Positions 7,789 to 15,045 of a stretch of DNA of 64,000 nucleotides are shown one piece after another (position 1 is the stretch's first letter; each line of letters begins with the position of its first letter). Location: positions 496,001 through 560,000 of the forward strand of contig NZ_CP126241.1 of assembly GCF_030142075.1 (NCBI RefSeq), given 5' to 3'. The translations under genes and the position numbers were made by a program. The notes under the pieces were generated by a model. It saw only the letters and a list, made by a program, of their open reading frames with translations. It was not told where the DNA came from and ran no database searches. This stretch comes from Arthrobacter sp. zg-Y20. Lineage in GTDB: Bacteria; Actinomycetota; Actinomycetes; Actinomycetales; Micrococcaceae.

Positions 7789-9189
7789 TTACCTTCCGAC
7801 AATTCCGGTGCGGTTAATGAGGGTGTCGAGCATTTCGTCAATGGCGCTCATCACGCGGGAAGCACCCTGGTAAGCGTGCTGGTACATCAGCAGGTTCACG
7901 TTTTCCTCATCCAAGTCCACTGAGGCGTTGGACAGCTGCAGGTCGACAGCCGAGGAGGAAGCCACGCCGGCGAGCGTTGCCTGCTGCAGTTCGGACCGGC
8001 TGAGTGCACCGGTGGCTGTCACGAAGGTGCTCCACACTGCGTCAGCGGAGCCGGCCTTGGAACCCAGCTGGGAGATTTTGTCCGCCATGCTGCCGTCCAA
8101 AGTGCCTGCGCCGGGCGTTCCCGTGGCAATGCCGGAAGCGTCTGTGGGAATCGCTTTCAGCGTGGTGGCTGCGGGGCTGCCGACGGTGAAGAAGTTTAGC
8201 CCGGTGGCGCCGCCGGTGGTGGCGCCCTGGCTGTGCAGTTCGTTGACGGTGGCCGCCAAGGTGGCGGCAACCTCGTTGTAGGACGCGGCGGCGGTTGCGA
8301 AGATCCCCCCGGCTCCTGCCGGAGCCAGCAGTGAAACGGCGCCGGCAATTTCGCCGCGGCTGATCCCGGCGGAGCCGGCACGGTCCGTCCAGGAAACGGT
8401 GGGTGCCGCGGTGTCATCGATGGATGTTCCGCCGGTGACCTGCAGGGTCCGTACGTTTGTGCCCGTGACCAGCGCGTTGCCGTCGATGAGCACGTCCACC
8501 ATGCCGTCCGGAGTTTCCCGGACCGTGGCACCGCTCAGGGCAGCGATGGTGGTGGCCAACGAGTTGCGCTGGTCCACCAACTCGTTGGCGGATGCGCCGG
8601 AAGCAAGAGTGGACCGGATAGCTCCGTTGAGCGTGGCCAGCTGAGAGGCGCTGTCATTGAGTTCGCTGACCATGTCATTGAGCCCGCTGCGGGTGCTGTT
8701 CCACTGGTCGCGGACGTTGTTGTATCCGTCGGCAATCTGGCCTGCCACCGCTGCGGTGTCGCTCAGCAACACGGCAGCGGCGGTATTGTCGCCCGGCTTG
8801 TTGGCTACGCCCTGCCAAGCAGCGGAGAAATTCTGCAGTGCGGTGGAGAGCCCGTTTTTGCCCGGTTCGTTGAAGCTGTCCTCCAGGGCAATGAGGGCGT
8901 TGGCGCGGACGGCGGAGTAGCCGGCCACGGCGGCGGTGCTGCGCACCCGGGTATCCAGCTGAAGGCTGCCCAGCCGGGCAATGGAGTCCACGGATACGCC
9001 CTGGCCGACGCCGGTACCGGTGGAGAACCTGCCCATCGGGGCCAGCGAGGGGGCAGCGGAGGTGTTCAGGCGCTGGCGGGTGTAGCCGGCAACGTTGGCG
9101 TTGGCGATGTTCTGGCCCACCACGTCAATGCCCTTGCGGGCCGCGGAAAGGCCGGTGTATGCCGTGTTCAGGCCGCTGAAGGTGCTCAT
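7789..9189 (-). CDS. flgK: Flagellar hook-associated protein 1 FlgK
   Basis: A 466-residue hook-filament junction protein. The N-terminus STFSGLNTAYTGLSAARKGI plus VVGQNIANANVAGYTRQR is the axial-protein motif, and the C-terminal LLMYQHAYQGASRVMSAIDE is the helix that packs in the filament core. It is the second gene of the leftward operon, with FlgN, its presumed export chaperone, directly upstream. Length is shorter than enteric FlgK (about 550), the reduction being in the middle domains. Confidence 0.93.
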   Translation of the reverse strand: MSTFSGLNTAYTGLSAARKGIDVVGQNIANANVAGYTRQRLNTSAAPSLAPMGRFSTGTGVGQGVSVDSIARLGSLQLDTRVRSTAAVAGYSAVRANALIALEDSFNEPGKNGLSTALQNFSAAWQGVANKPGDNTAAAVLLSDTAAVAGQIADGYNNVRDQWNSTRSGLNDMVSELNDSASQLATLNGAIRSTLASGASANELVDQRNSLATTIAALSGATVRETPDGMVDVLIDGNALVTGTNVRTLQVTGGTSIDDTAAPTVSWTDRAGSAGISRGEIAGAVSLLAPAGAGGIFATAAASYNEVAATLAATVNELHSQGATTGGATGLNFFTVGSPAATTLKAIPTDASGIATGTPGAGTLDGSMADKISQLGSKAGSADAVWSTFVTATGALSRSELQQATLAGVASSSAVDLQLSNASVDLDEENVNLLMYQHAYQGASRVMSAIDEMLDTLINRTGIVGR

Positions 9190-9208
9190 TGTTTAGGAGT
9201 CCTTAACG

Positions 9209-9694
9209 TCAAATGTTCTGGTCAACCAGCCGGGCGGCTGAGGTGGGGGCGGCCGATGTGCCGGACGCTGTGTAGGTGTTGGCCTCGGGATTCATTCCCG
9301 CCAGTGTTTCCTGGGCCGACCTGGCTGCCGTGCGGAGGAACTGTTCGTTGATATCGCGCAGTTCGCGGATCTTCACGGTCAGTTCCGTCATGGCCTGGAG
9401 GTGGGCGTTGAAGATTTCCGTCCAGGGCCCGGGCGGCGCTGCCGCCACCAGTTCGCGGAGGGTGGCGTCCTCGGAAGTGCCCCATTCGCGGGCCAGGCCG
9501 GCTACTGCCACGGCCCGCCCCAGATCGGCCCCGCGGAGGCGTTCCAGGACCTGCTCCACCTCGCGGGTCGCGTGCGTCAGCCATTTGGTTTTTCCGGAGG
9601 TGAGCAGCAGTTGTTCTTCTTCGAGCTTGAACACAAGAAGTTCCAATAACTCACGCTCCTCCCAAAGAAGTGCGGAGAGTCTCTGAGTACCCAT
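9209..9694 (-). CDS. flgN: Flagellar export chaperone FlgN
   Basis: A 161-residue helical protein (LLWEERELLELLVFKLEEEQ, then LREDINEQ-like C-terminal helices) matching the FlgN family, which chaperones FlgK and FlgL to the export gate. The ATG at 9694 is chosen because AGGAGGTGAG precedes it at ideal distance; an upstream GTG at 9721 has no such site. It is the first gene of the flgN-flgK-flgL-fliW operon, driven by the sigma-28-type promoter at 9822-9848 through a leader of roughly 120 bases. Confidence 0.88.
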   Translation of the reverse strand: MGTQRLSALLWEERELLELLVFKLEEEQLLLTSGKTKWLTHATREVEQVLERLRGADLGRAVAVAGLAREWGTSEDATLRELVAAAPPGPWTEIFNAHLQAMTELTVKIRELRDINEQFLRTAARSAQETLAGMNPEANTYTASGTSAAPTSAARLVDQNI

Positions 9695-9803
9695 GCTTGG
9701 CTCACCTCCTAGGTAGTGCACTGAATGTCTCTATAACGAAAAGACGTCTGGTTCCAGGCCCCAACCTGCGGCAAAAGTCTTTGGATTGGCGGACGCATTG
9801 CAA

Positions 9804-9816
9804 TTTGTCCGTCAAA
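9804..9816 (-). promoter_or_regulatory. Possible GGA-loop hairpin at the 5' end of the flgN transcript
   Basis: On the minus strand UUUG and CAAA enclose the loop ACGGA, right at the expected transcript start. The stem is AU-rich and weak. It is listed because GGA in a hairpin loop is the CsrA target and two stronger examples occur in this locus. Confidence 0.3.
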
Positions 9817-9821
9817 AAGCA

Positions 9822-9849
9822 CTATCGGCCGGTTGATCCGGAATGTTAG
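9822..9849 (-). promoter_or_regulatory. Sigma-28-type promoter of flgN operon
   Basis: On the minus strand CTAAC (9845-9849), a 15-base spacer and GCCGATAG (9822-9829). This matches the flagellar sigma factor consensus (TAAA-N15-GCCGATAA) and is identical in both boxes and spacing to the flagellin promoter. It overlaps the region just upstream of the sigma gene. Confidence 0.8.
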
Positions 9850-9926
9850 TGGTATGTTTCAGCTAAAGCGCTCACGTGTGGATAGCACAGCGGACTCAGC
9901 CACTGACCATGGGCAGGCGCACAACT

Positions 9927-9968
9927 GGGGGATCAGTTGGGGACAGTTGGGGAACAAGGGCTTGGGGG
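9927..9968 (+). other. G-quadruplex-type motif before the sigma factor start
   Basis: Five G-runs (5, 4, 4, 3 and 5 G) separated by loops of 7, 6, 5 and 3 bases on the coding strand, satisfying the G3+N1-7 pattern. The last run lies eight bases before the TTG at 9977 and could also act as a GU-tolerant ribosome-binding site. Confidence 0.5.
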
Positions 9969-9976
9969 TCCAAAGA

Positions 9977-10858
9977 TTGAATCGTACCGAACGCAATGCG
10001 CTCGTGGTGGAAAACCTGCCGCTGGTTGGCTATCTCGTATCCGAAGTCTGCGCCAAGGCCACGCACCTTTCGCGTGATGACTTGGCCTCCGCCGGCTCCA
10101 TTGCCCTGATAACGTCGGCCGATTCCTTTGACCCGAATCTTGGGGTTCCTTTCGGTGCGTATGCCCGCCGCCGCATCGTCGGTGCTTTCGCTGATGAAAT
10201 GCGTTCCAGCGATTGGGCCACCCGATCCGCCCGGCGCCGGATCAAGGAAACACTGGCGGTCAAGGAAACCCTTACTGCAGCGCTTGGGCGCACGCCCAAT
10301 GTGGATGAAATTGCCTCGGCTCTGGGTGTGGACCGCACCGTCGCCGAAGACGCCCTTTCGGATGCTTCCCGCACGGTGTCCAGCTTGGACGAGTCGGTGA
10401 CCGACTTCCTGGTCGCTGACATGCCGTCGCCGGAGGGCTCCCTGCTGGCTACCGAACGGTTGAAGTACCTCAATGCAGCGGTCGCTGCCCTGCCGGAGAA
10501 GATGCGGTACATCGTGGAGGAAATCTACTTCCACGACCGTACGGTGAAGGAGATTGCCGAAGAACTCGGCAGCACGCACTCGGCTGTCTCACAGCAGCGT
10601 GCCGAAGCGGTCCGCCTGCTCCGCGACGGATTGGGCACGCATTACTCGGACGAGGGCAATGCCCCGCAGATTTCCTCCCGGATTGCCCCGGCCCGCCGCA
10701 ATGCCTACCTCACTTCTGTGGGGGACCGCACGGCCGGCGGGATTACCCGGCACCACCTGGCGCCGGTGCTTCCCGGGGCTGCGGGTCTTCCTGGATTTCC
10801 GGTGGGGCTTCCCGGCATTCCGGGGCGGCCGGCAGTATTTAATCCTGCCGCTTCCTAG
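9977..10858 (+). CDS. FliA/WhiG-type flagellar RNA polymerase sigma factor
   Basis: Sigma-70 family protein of about 293 residues. Region 2 (LPLVGYLVSEV...DLASAGSIALITSADSFDPNLG, FGAYARRRIVGAF), region 3 (TLTAALGRTPNVDEIASALG) and region 4 (VAALPEKMRYIVEEIYFHD, VKEIAEELGSTHSAVSQQR) are in order and resemble FliA/SigD. A Gly/Pro-rich tail of about 70 residues follows. The frame is open from 9833 and has an ATG at 9854, but codons before 9977 are unlike the neighbours (CTA, AGA, CAA), and family homology begins at NRTERN, so I favour the TTG at 9977. It is the likely reader of the five locus promoters. No FlgM anti-sigma is visible. Confidence 0.85.
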   Translation: MNRTERNALVVENLPLVGYLVSEVCAKATHLSRDDLASAGSIALITSADSFDPNLGVPFGAYARRRIVGAFADEMRSSDWATRSARRRIKETLAVKETLTAALGRTPNVDEIASALGVDRTVAEDALSDASRTVSSLDESVTDFLVADMPSPEGSLLATERLKYLNAAVAALPEKMRYIVEEIYFHDRTVKEIAEELGSTHSAVSQQRAEAVRLLRDGLGTHYSDEGNAPQISSRIAPARRNAYLTSVGDRTAGGITRHHLAPVLPGAAGLPGFPVGLPGIPGRPAVFNPAAS

Positions 10859-10906
10859 CGGCGTTCCTGGCAGACGGAAACGAATAAAAAATTCTTTTCC
10901 GAATCG

Positions 10907-10934
10907 CTAACACTCTTTGATGCTCCGCCGATAG
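10907..10934 (+). promoter_or_regulatory. Sigma-28-type promoter of flagellin
   Basis: CTAAC (10907-10911), a 15-base spacer and GCCGATAG (10927-10934). An A6 tract and T4 tract lie directly upstream (10886-10898) in the position of an UP element. The leader to the ATG would be about 53 bases. Confidence 0.85.
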
Positions 10935-10945
10935 CTATGGTTGCA

Positions 10946-10987
10946 GGCCCACGGACGGGCCGCTTAGTACAGCCCACTCACGGAGGA
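10946..10987 (+). promoter_or_regulatory. Predicted CsrA-binding leader of flagellin
   Basis: A five-base stem GGCCC/GGGCC (10946-10950 with 10957-10961) presents ACGGAC in the loop. A second GGA is part of the Shine-Dalgarno GGAGGA at 10982-10987, 29 bases on. This two-site plan (one hairpin site, one covering the ribosome-binding site) is the one established for CsrA on Bacillus subtilis hag. Binding itself is inferred. Confidence 0.65.
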
Positions 10988-10994
10988 ATACATC

Positions 10995-11831
10995 ATGGGT
11001 TTCACAATTAACACCAACGTTTCATCGCTCAACGCCATGCGTAACCTGACGCTCAACCAGAGCTCGCAGGCCAAGTCGGTCGAGCGCCTCTCCAGCGGCA
11101 TGCGCATCAACCGTGCAGCTGACGACGCCGCCGGCCTGGCGATCTCCGAAGGCCTGAAGAACCAGGTTTCCGGTCTCACCGTTGCCGGCCGCAACGCCCA
11201 GGACGGCATCAGCCTCATCCAGACCGCTGAAGGCGCCCTGACCGAGGTCCACAACATCCTCAACCGTATGCGTGACCTGACGGTTCAGGCTTCCAACGAT
11301 ACGAACAACACCGAATCCCGCACCGCTATCCAGACCGAAGTCACGGCCCTGACCTCGGAACTGGGACGGATCAAGGACACGACAAACTTCAACGGCATCC
11401 AGCTGCTGGACAATACCGTGACCTCCGGCGCTACTGCAGGCACGCTGAAGATCCAGGTTGGTGCTGATGCCAACGAGACCATCGACGTCACTCTGGCCAA
11501 CGTGGCCGCCACGCTCACCACGATGGGCGACCTGACCGTTGATTCCCAGGTAAACGCAGCCGCGTCGACCACCAAGCTGGATGCTGCCATCAAGTCCACT
11601 TCGGATCAGCGCGCAACCCTCGGTGCACAGCAGAACCGCCTGGAGTCCACCTCGCGCTCCATCGCGGTGTCCGTGGAGAACCTCTCCTCGGCCAACTCCC
11701 GTATCCGCGACACGGACATGGCAGCGGAAATGGGCAGCTTCACCAAGTCCCAGATCCTGTCCCAGGCCGCTACCGCCATGCTGGCCCAGGCCAACCAGAT
11801 GAACTCCGGCGTTATGTCGCTCCTGCAGTAG
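10995..11831 (+). CDS. fliC: Flagellin
   Basis: A 278-residue flagellin. The N-terminal D0/D1 (INTNVSSLNAMRNLTLNQ, VERLSSGMRINRAADDAAG, and GRNAQDGISLIQTAEGALTE) and C-terminal D1/D0 (VENLSSANSRIRDTDMAAEM, ILSQAATAMLAQANQMNSG, SLLQ at the end) are highly conserved. There is no surface domain to speak of, so the filament would be thin and of the minimal type, as in Bacillus Hag. It has its own promoter, a GGA-hairpin leader and a near-perfect GGAGGAA ribosome-binding site. The gene is called hag in Gram-positive bacteria. Confidence 0.97.
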   Translation: MGFTINTNVSSLNAMRNLTLNQSSQAKSVERLSSGMRINRAADDAAGLAISEGLKNQVSGLTVAGRNAQDGISLIQTAEGALTEVHNILNRMRDLTVQASNDTNNTESRTAIQTEVTALTSELGRIKDTTNFNGIQLLDNTVTSGATAGTLKIQVGADANETIDVTLANVAATLTTMGDLTVDSQVNAAASTTKLDAAIKSTSDQRATLGAQQNRLESTSRSIAVSVENLSSANSRIRDTDMAAEMGSFTKSQILSQAATAMLAQANQMNSGVMSLLQ

Positions 11832-11888
11832 CAGATCGGGCAGCACGGATTTATCAGCAGTGACCGTATGACCGGCAGGTGAATGGCC

Positions 11889-11937
11889 GCTGGCGGCGGG
11901 GAAACATGACTTGGACCTCACGCTTCCCGCCGCCAGC
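11889..11937 (+). terminator. Hairpin between flagellin and fliD
   Basis: A 12-bp perfect stem GCTGGCGGCGGG/CCCGCCGCCAGC with a 25-base loop, lying 57 bases after the flagellin stop. There is no U-run. It may end most flagellin transcripts or act as a stabiliser with partial read-through into fliD, which has no visible promoter of its own. Confidence 0.45.
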
Positions 11938-12015
11938 CCATTCCCTGCCTTCGCTTTTTCACCGCAAACCTTTTCGGCAGAACCTTTCCAGCAGGACTTC
12001 TCAAGGAGCATTTTC

Positions 12016-13350
12016 ATGGCGCTAGGCATTGACGGGCTGATCAGCGGCATCAAAACCACCGAGATGATCACCGAACTCATGAAGGTTGAAGCCCGTCCCC
12101 AGGCGCTGCTGAAGCAAAAGGTCGAGACCAATAAACTATTCGCTACCGCCCTGCAGAACCTGAATAGCAAGATCGCGTCACTGACCGAGGCGGCCGGGAA
12201 GATCGCCAAGCCGGCCGGCACGGAACGCTACACCGCAGTCTCCGGCTCGGACAGTATCAAGGCCACCGTCAAGACCGGTGCCGCCGCCGGGTCGCTGGAC
12301 CTCACGGTGAACAAGCTGGCCACCGCGCAGGTGTCCCTGTCCGGAGCCATGGCCGCCTGGCCCAACGGTGACGCGCTGTCGATTTCCGTCGACGGGGCCA
12401 TCACCGAGCTGGACACCGCGGGCAAGAGCATGGACGAAGTCATCAGCACGGTCAACAAGGCCAACCTGGGTGTCACGGCCGTCAAGATCGCCGCCGGCAG
12501 CGTGGACGGCGTGCAGCAGTACCGTATGCAGTTCACCGCCGCCGAAACCGGTGCAGCAGGAGCGTTCACCGTCTCGCAGAACGGCACCGATCTGGGTGCC
12601 ATCCGCGCGGGATCCGACGCCGAGGTCACGCTGTGGGCCGGAGTGCCCGGCGCGGAAACGAAAATTACCTCGGCCACCAACACCTTTGCCGATCTGATGC
12701 CCGGCGTGGACATCACGGTGTCTGCCGTCTCCGCCCAGCCAGTGACCGTGGCCGTGAGCCGGGACGCCAAGGCGATCTCCGACGTCGCGGCCTCGCTGGT
12801 CACCGGCCTCACCGACGTGTTCAATTACATCGACCGGAACTCCGCCGTATCAGTGAACACGTCCGACGGCGTCACCAAGACCACCGGCGGAGTATTTACC
12901 GGAGACTCGGCCACCCGCTCGCTGAAGCAGTCAATCATTGATGCCGCCACCGGTGCGCTGGACGGACGCTCGCCGTCGGAAATCGGTATCACCCTCACCA
13001 AATACGGCACGGTCGAGTTCGATGCCGAGAAGTTCAGCACCGCCCTGGCCGCGGACCCGGAAAAAACACAGGCCGCGCTTACGGCCATCGCCTCCCGGGT
13101 CGAAGCGGCCGGCAAGGCTGCCTCAGATAAGTACGACGGCTCCATAACCAAGCGCATCACCAGCCAGGAAACCGTGGTGAAGTCCCTCAACACGCAGGTT
13201 GAGGACTGGGACCGGCGCCTGGCTTCCCGCGAATCCACGCTGAAAATGATCTGGTCCAACCTGGAAGTTAAGCTCGGCACCCTGAACAGCCAGATGGACT
13301 GGCTCACCGGCCAGCTCGACTCCCTCTCCGCCTCCTCGAGTAAGAAGTGA
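12016..13350 (+). CDS. fliD: Filament cap protein FliD (HAP2)
   Basis: A 444-residue filament cap protein. N-terminal GIDGLISGIKTTEMITELM and KQKVETNKLFATALQNLNSK are the FliD N-terminal domain; the C-terminal coiled-coil SITKRITSQETVVKSLN plus LETLNSQMDWL-type helix closes it. The ATG at 12016 follows AAGGAGC at good distance; a frame from 11911 would run through the hairpin and is rejected. It caps the growing filament and is exported by the flagellar apparatus. It is followed by fliS with overlapping stop and start. Confidence 0.92.
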   Translation: MALGIDGLISGIKTTEMITELMKVEARPQALLKQKVETNKLFATALQNLNSKIASLTEAAGKIAKPAGTERYTAVSGSDSIKATVKTGAAAGSLDLTVNKLATAQVSLSGAMAAWPNGDALSISVDGAITELDTAGKSMDEVISTVNKANLGVTAVKIAAGSVDGVQQYRMQFTAAETGAAGAFTVSQNGTDLGAIRAGSDAEVTLWAGVPGAETKITSATNTFADLMPGVDITVSAVSAQPVTVAVSRDAKAISDVAASLVTGLTDVFNYIDRNSAVSVNTSDGVTKTTGGVFTGDSATRSLKQSIIDAATGALDGRSPSEIGITLTKYGTVEFDAEKFSTALAADPEKTQAALTAIASRVEAAGKAASDKYDGSITKRITSQETVVKSLNTQVEDWDRRLASRESTLKMIWSNLEVKLGTLNSQMDWLTGQLDSLSASSSKK

Positions 13351-13790
13351 CCGTGAACTACGGACTTGCCGCCAAGCGTGCCGAATACGCACGCAACGCA
13401 GTGCTCTCCGCCTCCCCGGCGCGCCTGCTGACCATGCTCTACGACCGGCTGCTGCTGGACCTGGCCCGTGCCGAAGAAGCCCAGACCACTGCCAACTGGC
13501 AAGTAGCCTCGGAAAACCTGCTCCACGCGCAGGCCATCATCACCGAACTGCTGGGCACGCTGAAAACGGACCTTTGGGAGGGCGGGGAAAACCTGCACGC
13601 CATTTACACGTACTCGCTGTCCACGCTGATGAACGCCAACATCGGCCGGGACGCGAAACTGACCCGCGAATGCATCGACCTGCTCGAACCAATCCGCGCC
13701 GCCTGGCACGAGGCCGCCGCGCAGCTTCCCGCCGCGGGTGTCGCGCCTGCTGCAGCCGGAACTCCCGGAGGAGTCCTCGGTGTCGGCTGA
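13347..13790 (+). CDS. fliS: Flagellin export chaperone FliS
   Basis: A 147-residue four-helix protein with the FliS hallmark regions AEYARNAVLSASPARLLTML, YDRLLLDL and NLHAIYTYSLSTLMNANI. FliS keeps flagellin monomeric before export and in Bacillus also promotes FliW-flagellin interactions. The GTG start overlaps the fliD stop (GTGA). The final 20 residues are Ala/Gly/Pro-rich and unconserved. Confidence 0.92.
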   Translation: MTVNYGLAAKRAEYARNAVLSASPARLLTMLYDRLLLDLARAEEAQTTANWQVASENLLHAQAIITELLGTLKTDLWEGGENLHAIYTYSLSTLMNANIGRDAKLTRECIDLLEPIRAAWHEAAAQLPAAGVAPAAAGTPGGVLGVG

Positions 13791-14124
13791 ATCGGCAGAG
13801 CCCTACCGCACCCCCGCGGAGCTGGAGAACTTCATGCTCTGGGAAACCGTGCTGACCCAGCTCGAAGACAACCTGGAGTCCTTCCTCGAAGGCCAGTCCC
13901 TCACCGAACAGGCCCGCGAAGCTGCCGCCGACTGGGAGCCGCCGGCCGAACTGGGCCCGCTGCCGGAAGCCCTCATCACCCGCGCACGGCTGCTGTCCAA
14001 GGCACAGTCACGCGCCTACGCCCAGTTGCGGAATGAGTCGCGTACCAACCGCAAGCAGAGCATGTTGATCCGCAGCGTTCCCGGCCCGACGTCGTCGGCC
14101 GTTTACCTCGAAGTCGACGGCTAA
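13780..14124 (+). CDS. FliT-position small helical protein
   Basis: A 114-residue acidic, helical protein in the place where fliT normally follows fliS. Its sequence (ENFMLWETVLTQLEDNLESF, ALITRARLLSKAQSRAYAQL) is compatible with the helical hairpin of FliT-like chaperones, but identity to FliT is not obvious, so the call rests mainly on position. The GTG at 13780 has GGAGGAG just upstream and overlaps the end of fliS by 11 bases; an earlier GTG at 13738 has no site. It presumably serves FliD export or regulation. Confidence 0.65.
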   Translation: MSAESAEPYRTPAELENFMLWETVLTQLEDNLESFLEGQSLTEQAREAAADWEPPAELGPLPEALITRARLLSKAQSRAYAQLRNESRTNRKQSMLIRSVPGPTSSAVYLEVDG

Positions 14125-14173
14125 TAAAGCACGGAATTAGACAGGGTACTTAGTGCCTATATACCCAGTACTC

Positions 14174-14190
14174 AAAAAAATCAAAAAATT
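14174..14190 (+). promoter_or_regulatory. Phased A-tracts upstream of the flgB promoter
   Basis: A7 (14174-14180) and A6 (14183-14188) with centres about one helical turn apart, 14-30 bases before the -35 box. In a GC-rich chromosome this is conspicuous and sits where an alpha-CTD UP element would. Confidence 0.5.
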
Positions 14191-14202
14191 ACCCGGTGAT
14201 TC

Positions 14203-14230
14203 CTTACGCGGTTTATTTAACTGCCGATAA
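14203..14230 (+). promoter_or_regulatory. Sigma-28-type promoter of the flgB operon
   Basis: CTTAC (14203-14207), a 15-base spacer and GCCGATAA (14223-14230), a perfect -10 consensus for flagellar sigma factors. It would give a leader of about 75 bases to the flgB GTG. Confidence 0.82.
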
Positions 14231-14240
14231 TCACCATTGA

Positions 14241-14278
14241 GAGCATGGATCGCTCGCGTAAAAGGCCACGGATCGGCC
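14241..14278 (+). promoter_or_regulatory. Twin GGA-loop hairpins in the flgB leader
   Basis: GAGC-ATGGATC-GCTC (14241-14255) and GGCC-ACGGATC-GGCC (14264-14278): two adjacent four-base-pair stems whose seven-base loops differ at one position, each presenting GGA. The two GGAs are 23 bases apart, within the range a CsrA dimer bridges. This looks like a CsrA-binding leader on the hook-basal-body operon; binding is inferred. Confidence 0.55.
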
Positions 14279-14311
14279 GCACCGTCCCTTTAGCGAGAAC
14301 TGGGTCCCACC

Positions 14312-14653
14312 GTGTTCGATTCCGTTTCCTCCATTGCGCTGCAAAGTGCCTTGGATGGCCTTGCCCTCCGTCAGCGGGCCATCGCGAACAACATCGCGAA
14401 TGTGAATACCCCCGGCTACAAGGCCCAGCGCGTCAGCTTCGAAGACGCCCTCGCTAAATCAGTGAAAGCCGGCAACGGAGCGGCCGCCGCCACCACCGCG
14501 CGCTCCCTGGAACCCACCCGCCTGGACGGCAGCAACGTCAACCTGGACACGGAAACCCTGTCCAACATTGACACTGTGCTGCGCTACCAGTTCGCCACCC
14601 AGGCTGTTGGCGGAGAAGCCAGCTCCCTCCGCACGGCCATGAGGACCAACTAA
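14312..14653 (+). CDS. flgB: Flagellar basal-body rod protein FlgB
   Basis: A 113-residue proximal rod protein with the axial motif ALRQRAIANNIANVNTPGYKA near its N-terminus (as LALRQRAIANNIANVNTPGY) and a short C-terminal helix with VLRYQFATQAV. First gene of a long operon in which almost all stops and starts overlap. GTG start; the ribosome-binding site is poor, which fits control through the structured leader just upstream. The stop and the flgC start share bases (TAATG). Confidence 0.92.
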   Translation: MFDSVSSIALQSALDGLALRQRAIANNIANVNTPGYKAQRVSFEDALAKSVKAGNGAAAATTARSLEPTRLDGSNVNLDTETLSNIDTVLRYQFATQAVGGEASSLRTAMRTN

Positions 14654-15045
14654 TGACTTTTGATGCCATCGGCATTGCCGCCACCGGACTGACCACACAC
14701 CGCAAATGGCTGGACGCAGTCTCCGACAACTTGGCCAACGCCAACAACGTCTCCAGCACCGACGGCGCGGCCTTCCAAGCCCGCTACGTTGTGGCGCAGG
14801 AAGGCGCGGAAGGCACCGGCGTCTACGTCTCCGGTGTCCAGTACGGCGACGCCGAAGGCCGGATGGTCTACCAGCCGGACCACGCCCTGGCCGACGCCGA
14901 AGGCTACGTCCGGTACCCCGATATCGACCTGTCGGAACAGATGGGCAACCTGATCCTTGCCCAACGCGGCTACGAAGCCAACGCCGCCGTGGTTGACCGT
15001 GCGAAGAGCACGTATGAAGCAGCACTGCAGATTGGACGCTCCTAA
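14653..15045 (+). CDS. flgC: Flagellar basal-body rod protein FlgC
   Basis: A 130-residue proximal rod protein. The N-terminal MTFDAIGIAATGLTTHRKWL and DAVSDNLANANNVSSTDGAA form the axial motif, and the C-terminal LSEQMGNLILAQRGYEANAA is the FlgC/FlgG C-terminal helix. It assembles on the MS ring with FlgB and FliE. Its start overlaps the flgB stop and its stop overlaps the fliE start. Confidence 0.94.
   Translation: MTFDAIGIAATGLTTHRKWLDAVSDNLANANNVSSTDGAAFQARYVVAQEGAEGTGVYVSGVQYGDAEGRMVYQPDHALADAEGYVRYPDIDLSEQMGNLILAQRGYEANAAVVDRAKSTYEAALQIGRS

Noticed and set aside
9833-9976. N-terminal extension of the sigma factor
   Set aside because: Codon usage is unlike the rest, the flgN promoter and a G-run tract lie here, and family homology starts at 9977; not fully excluded.
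11911-12015. N-terminal extension of fliD from a TTG at 11911
   Set aside because: It would run through the intergenic hairpin; AAGGAGC directly precedes the ATG at 12016, where FliD homology begins.
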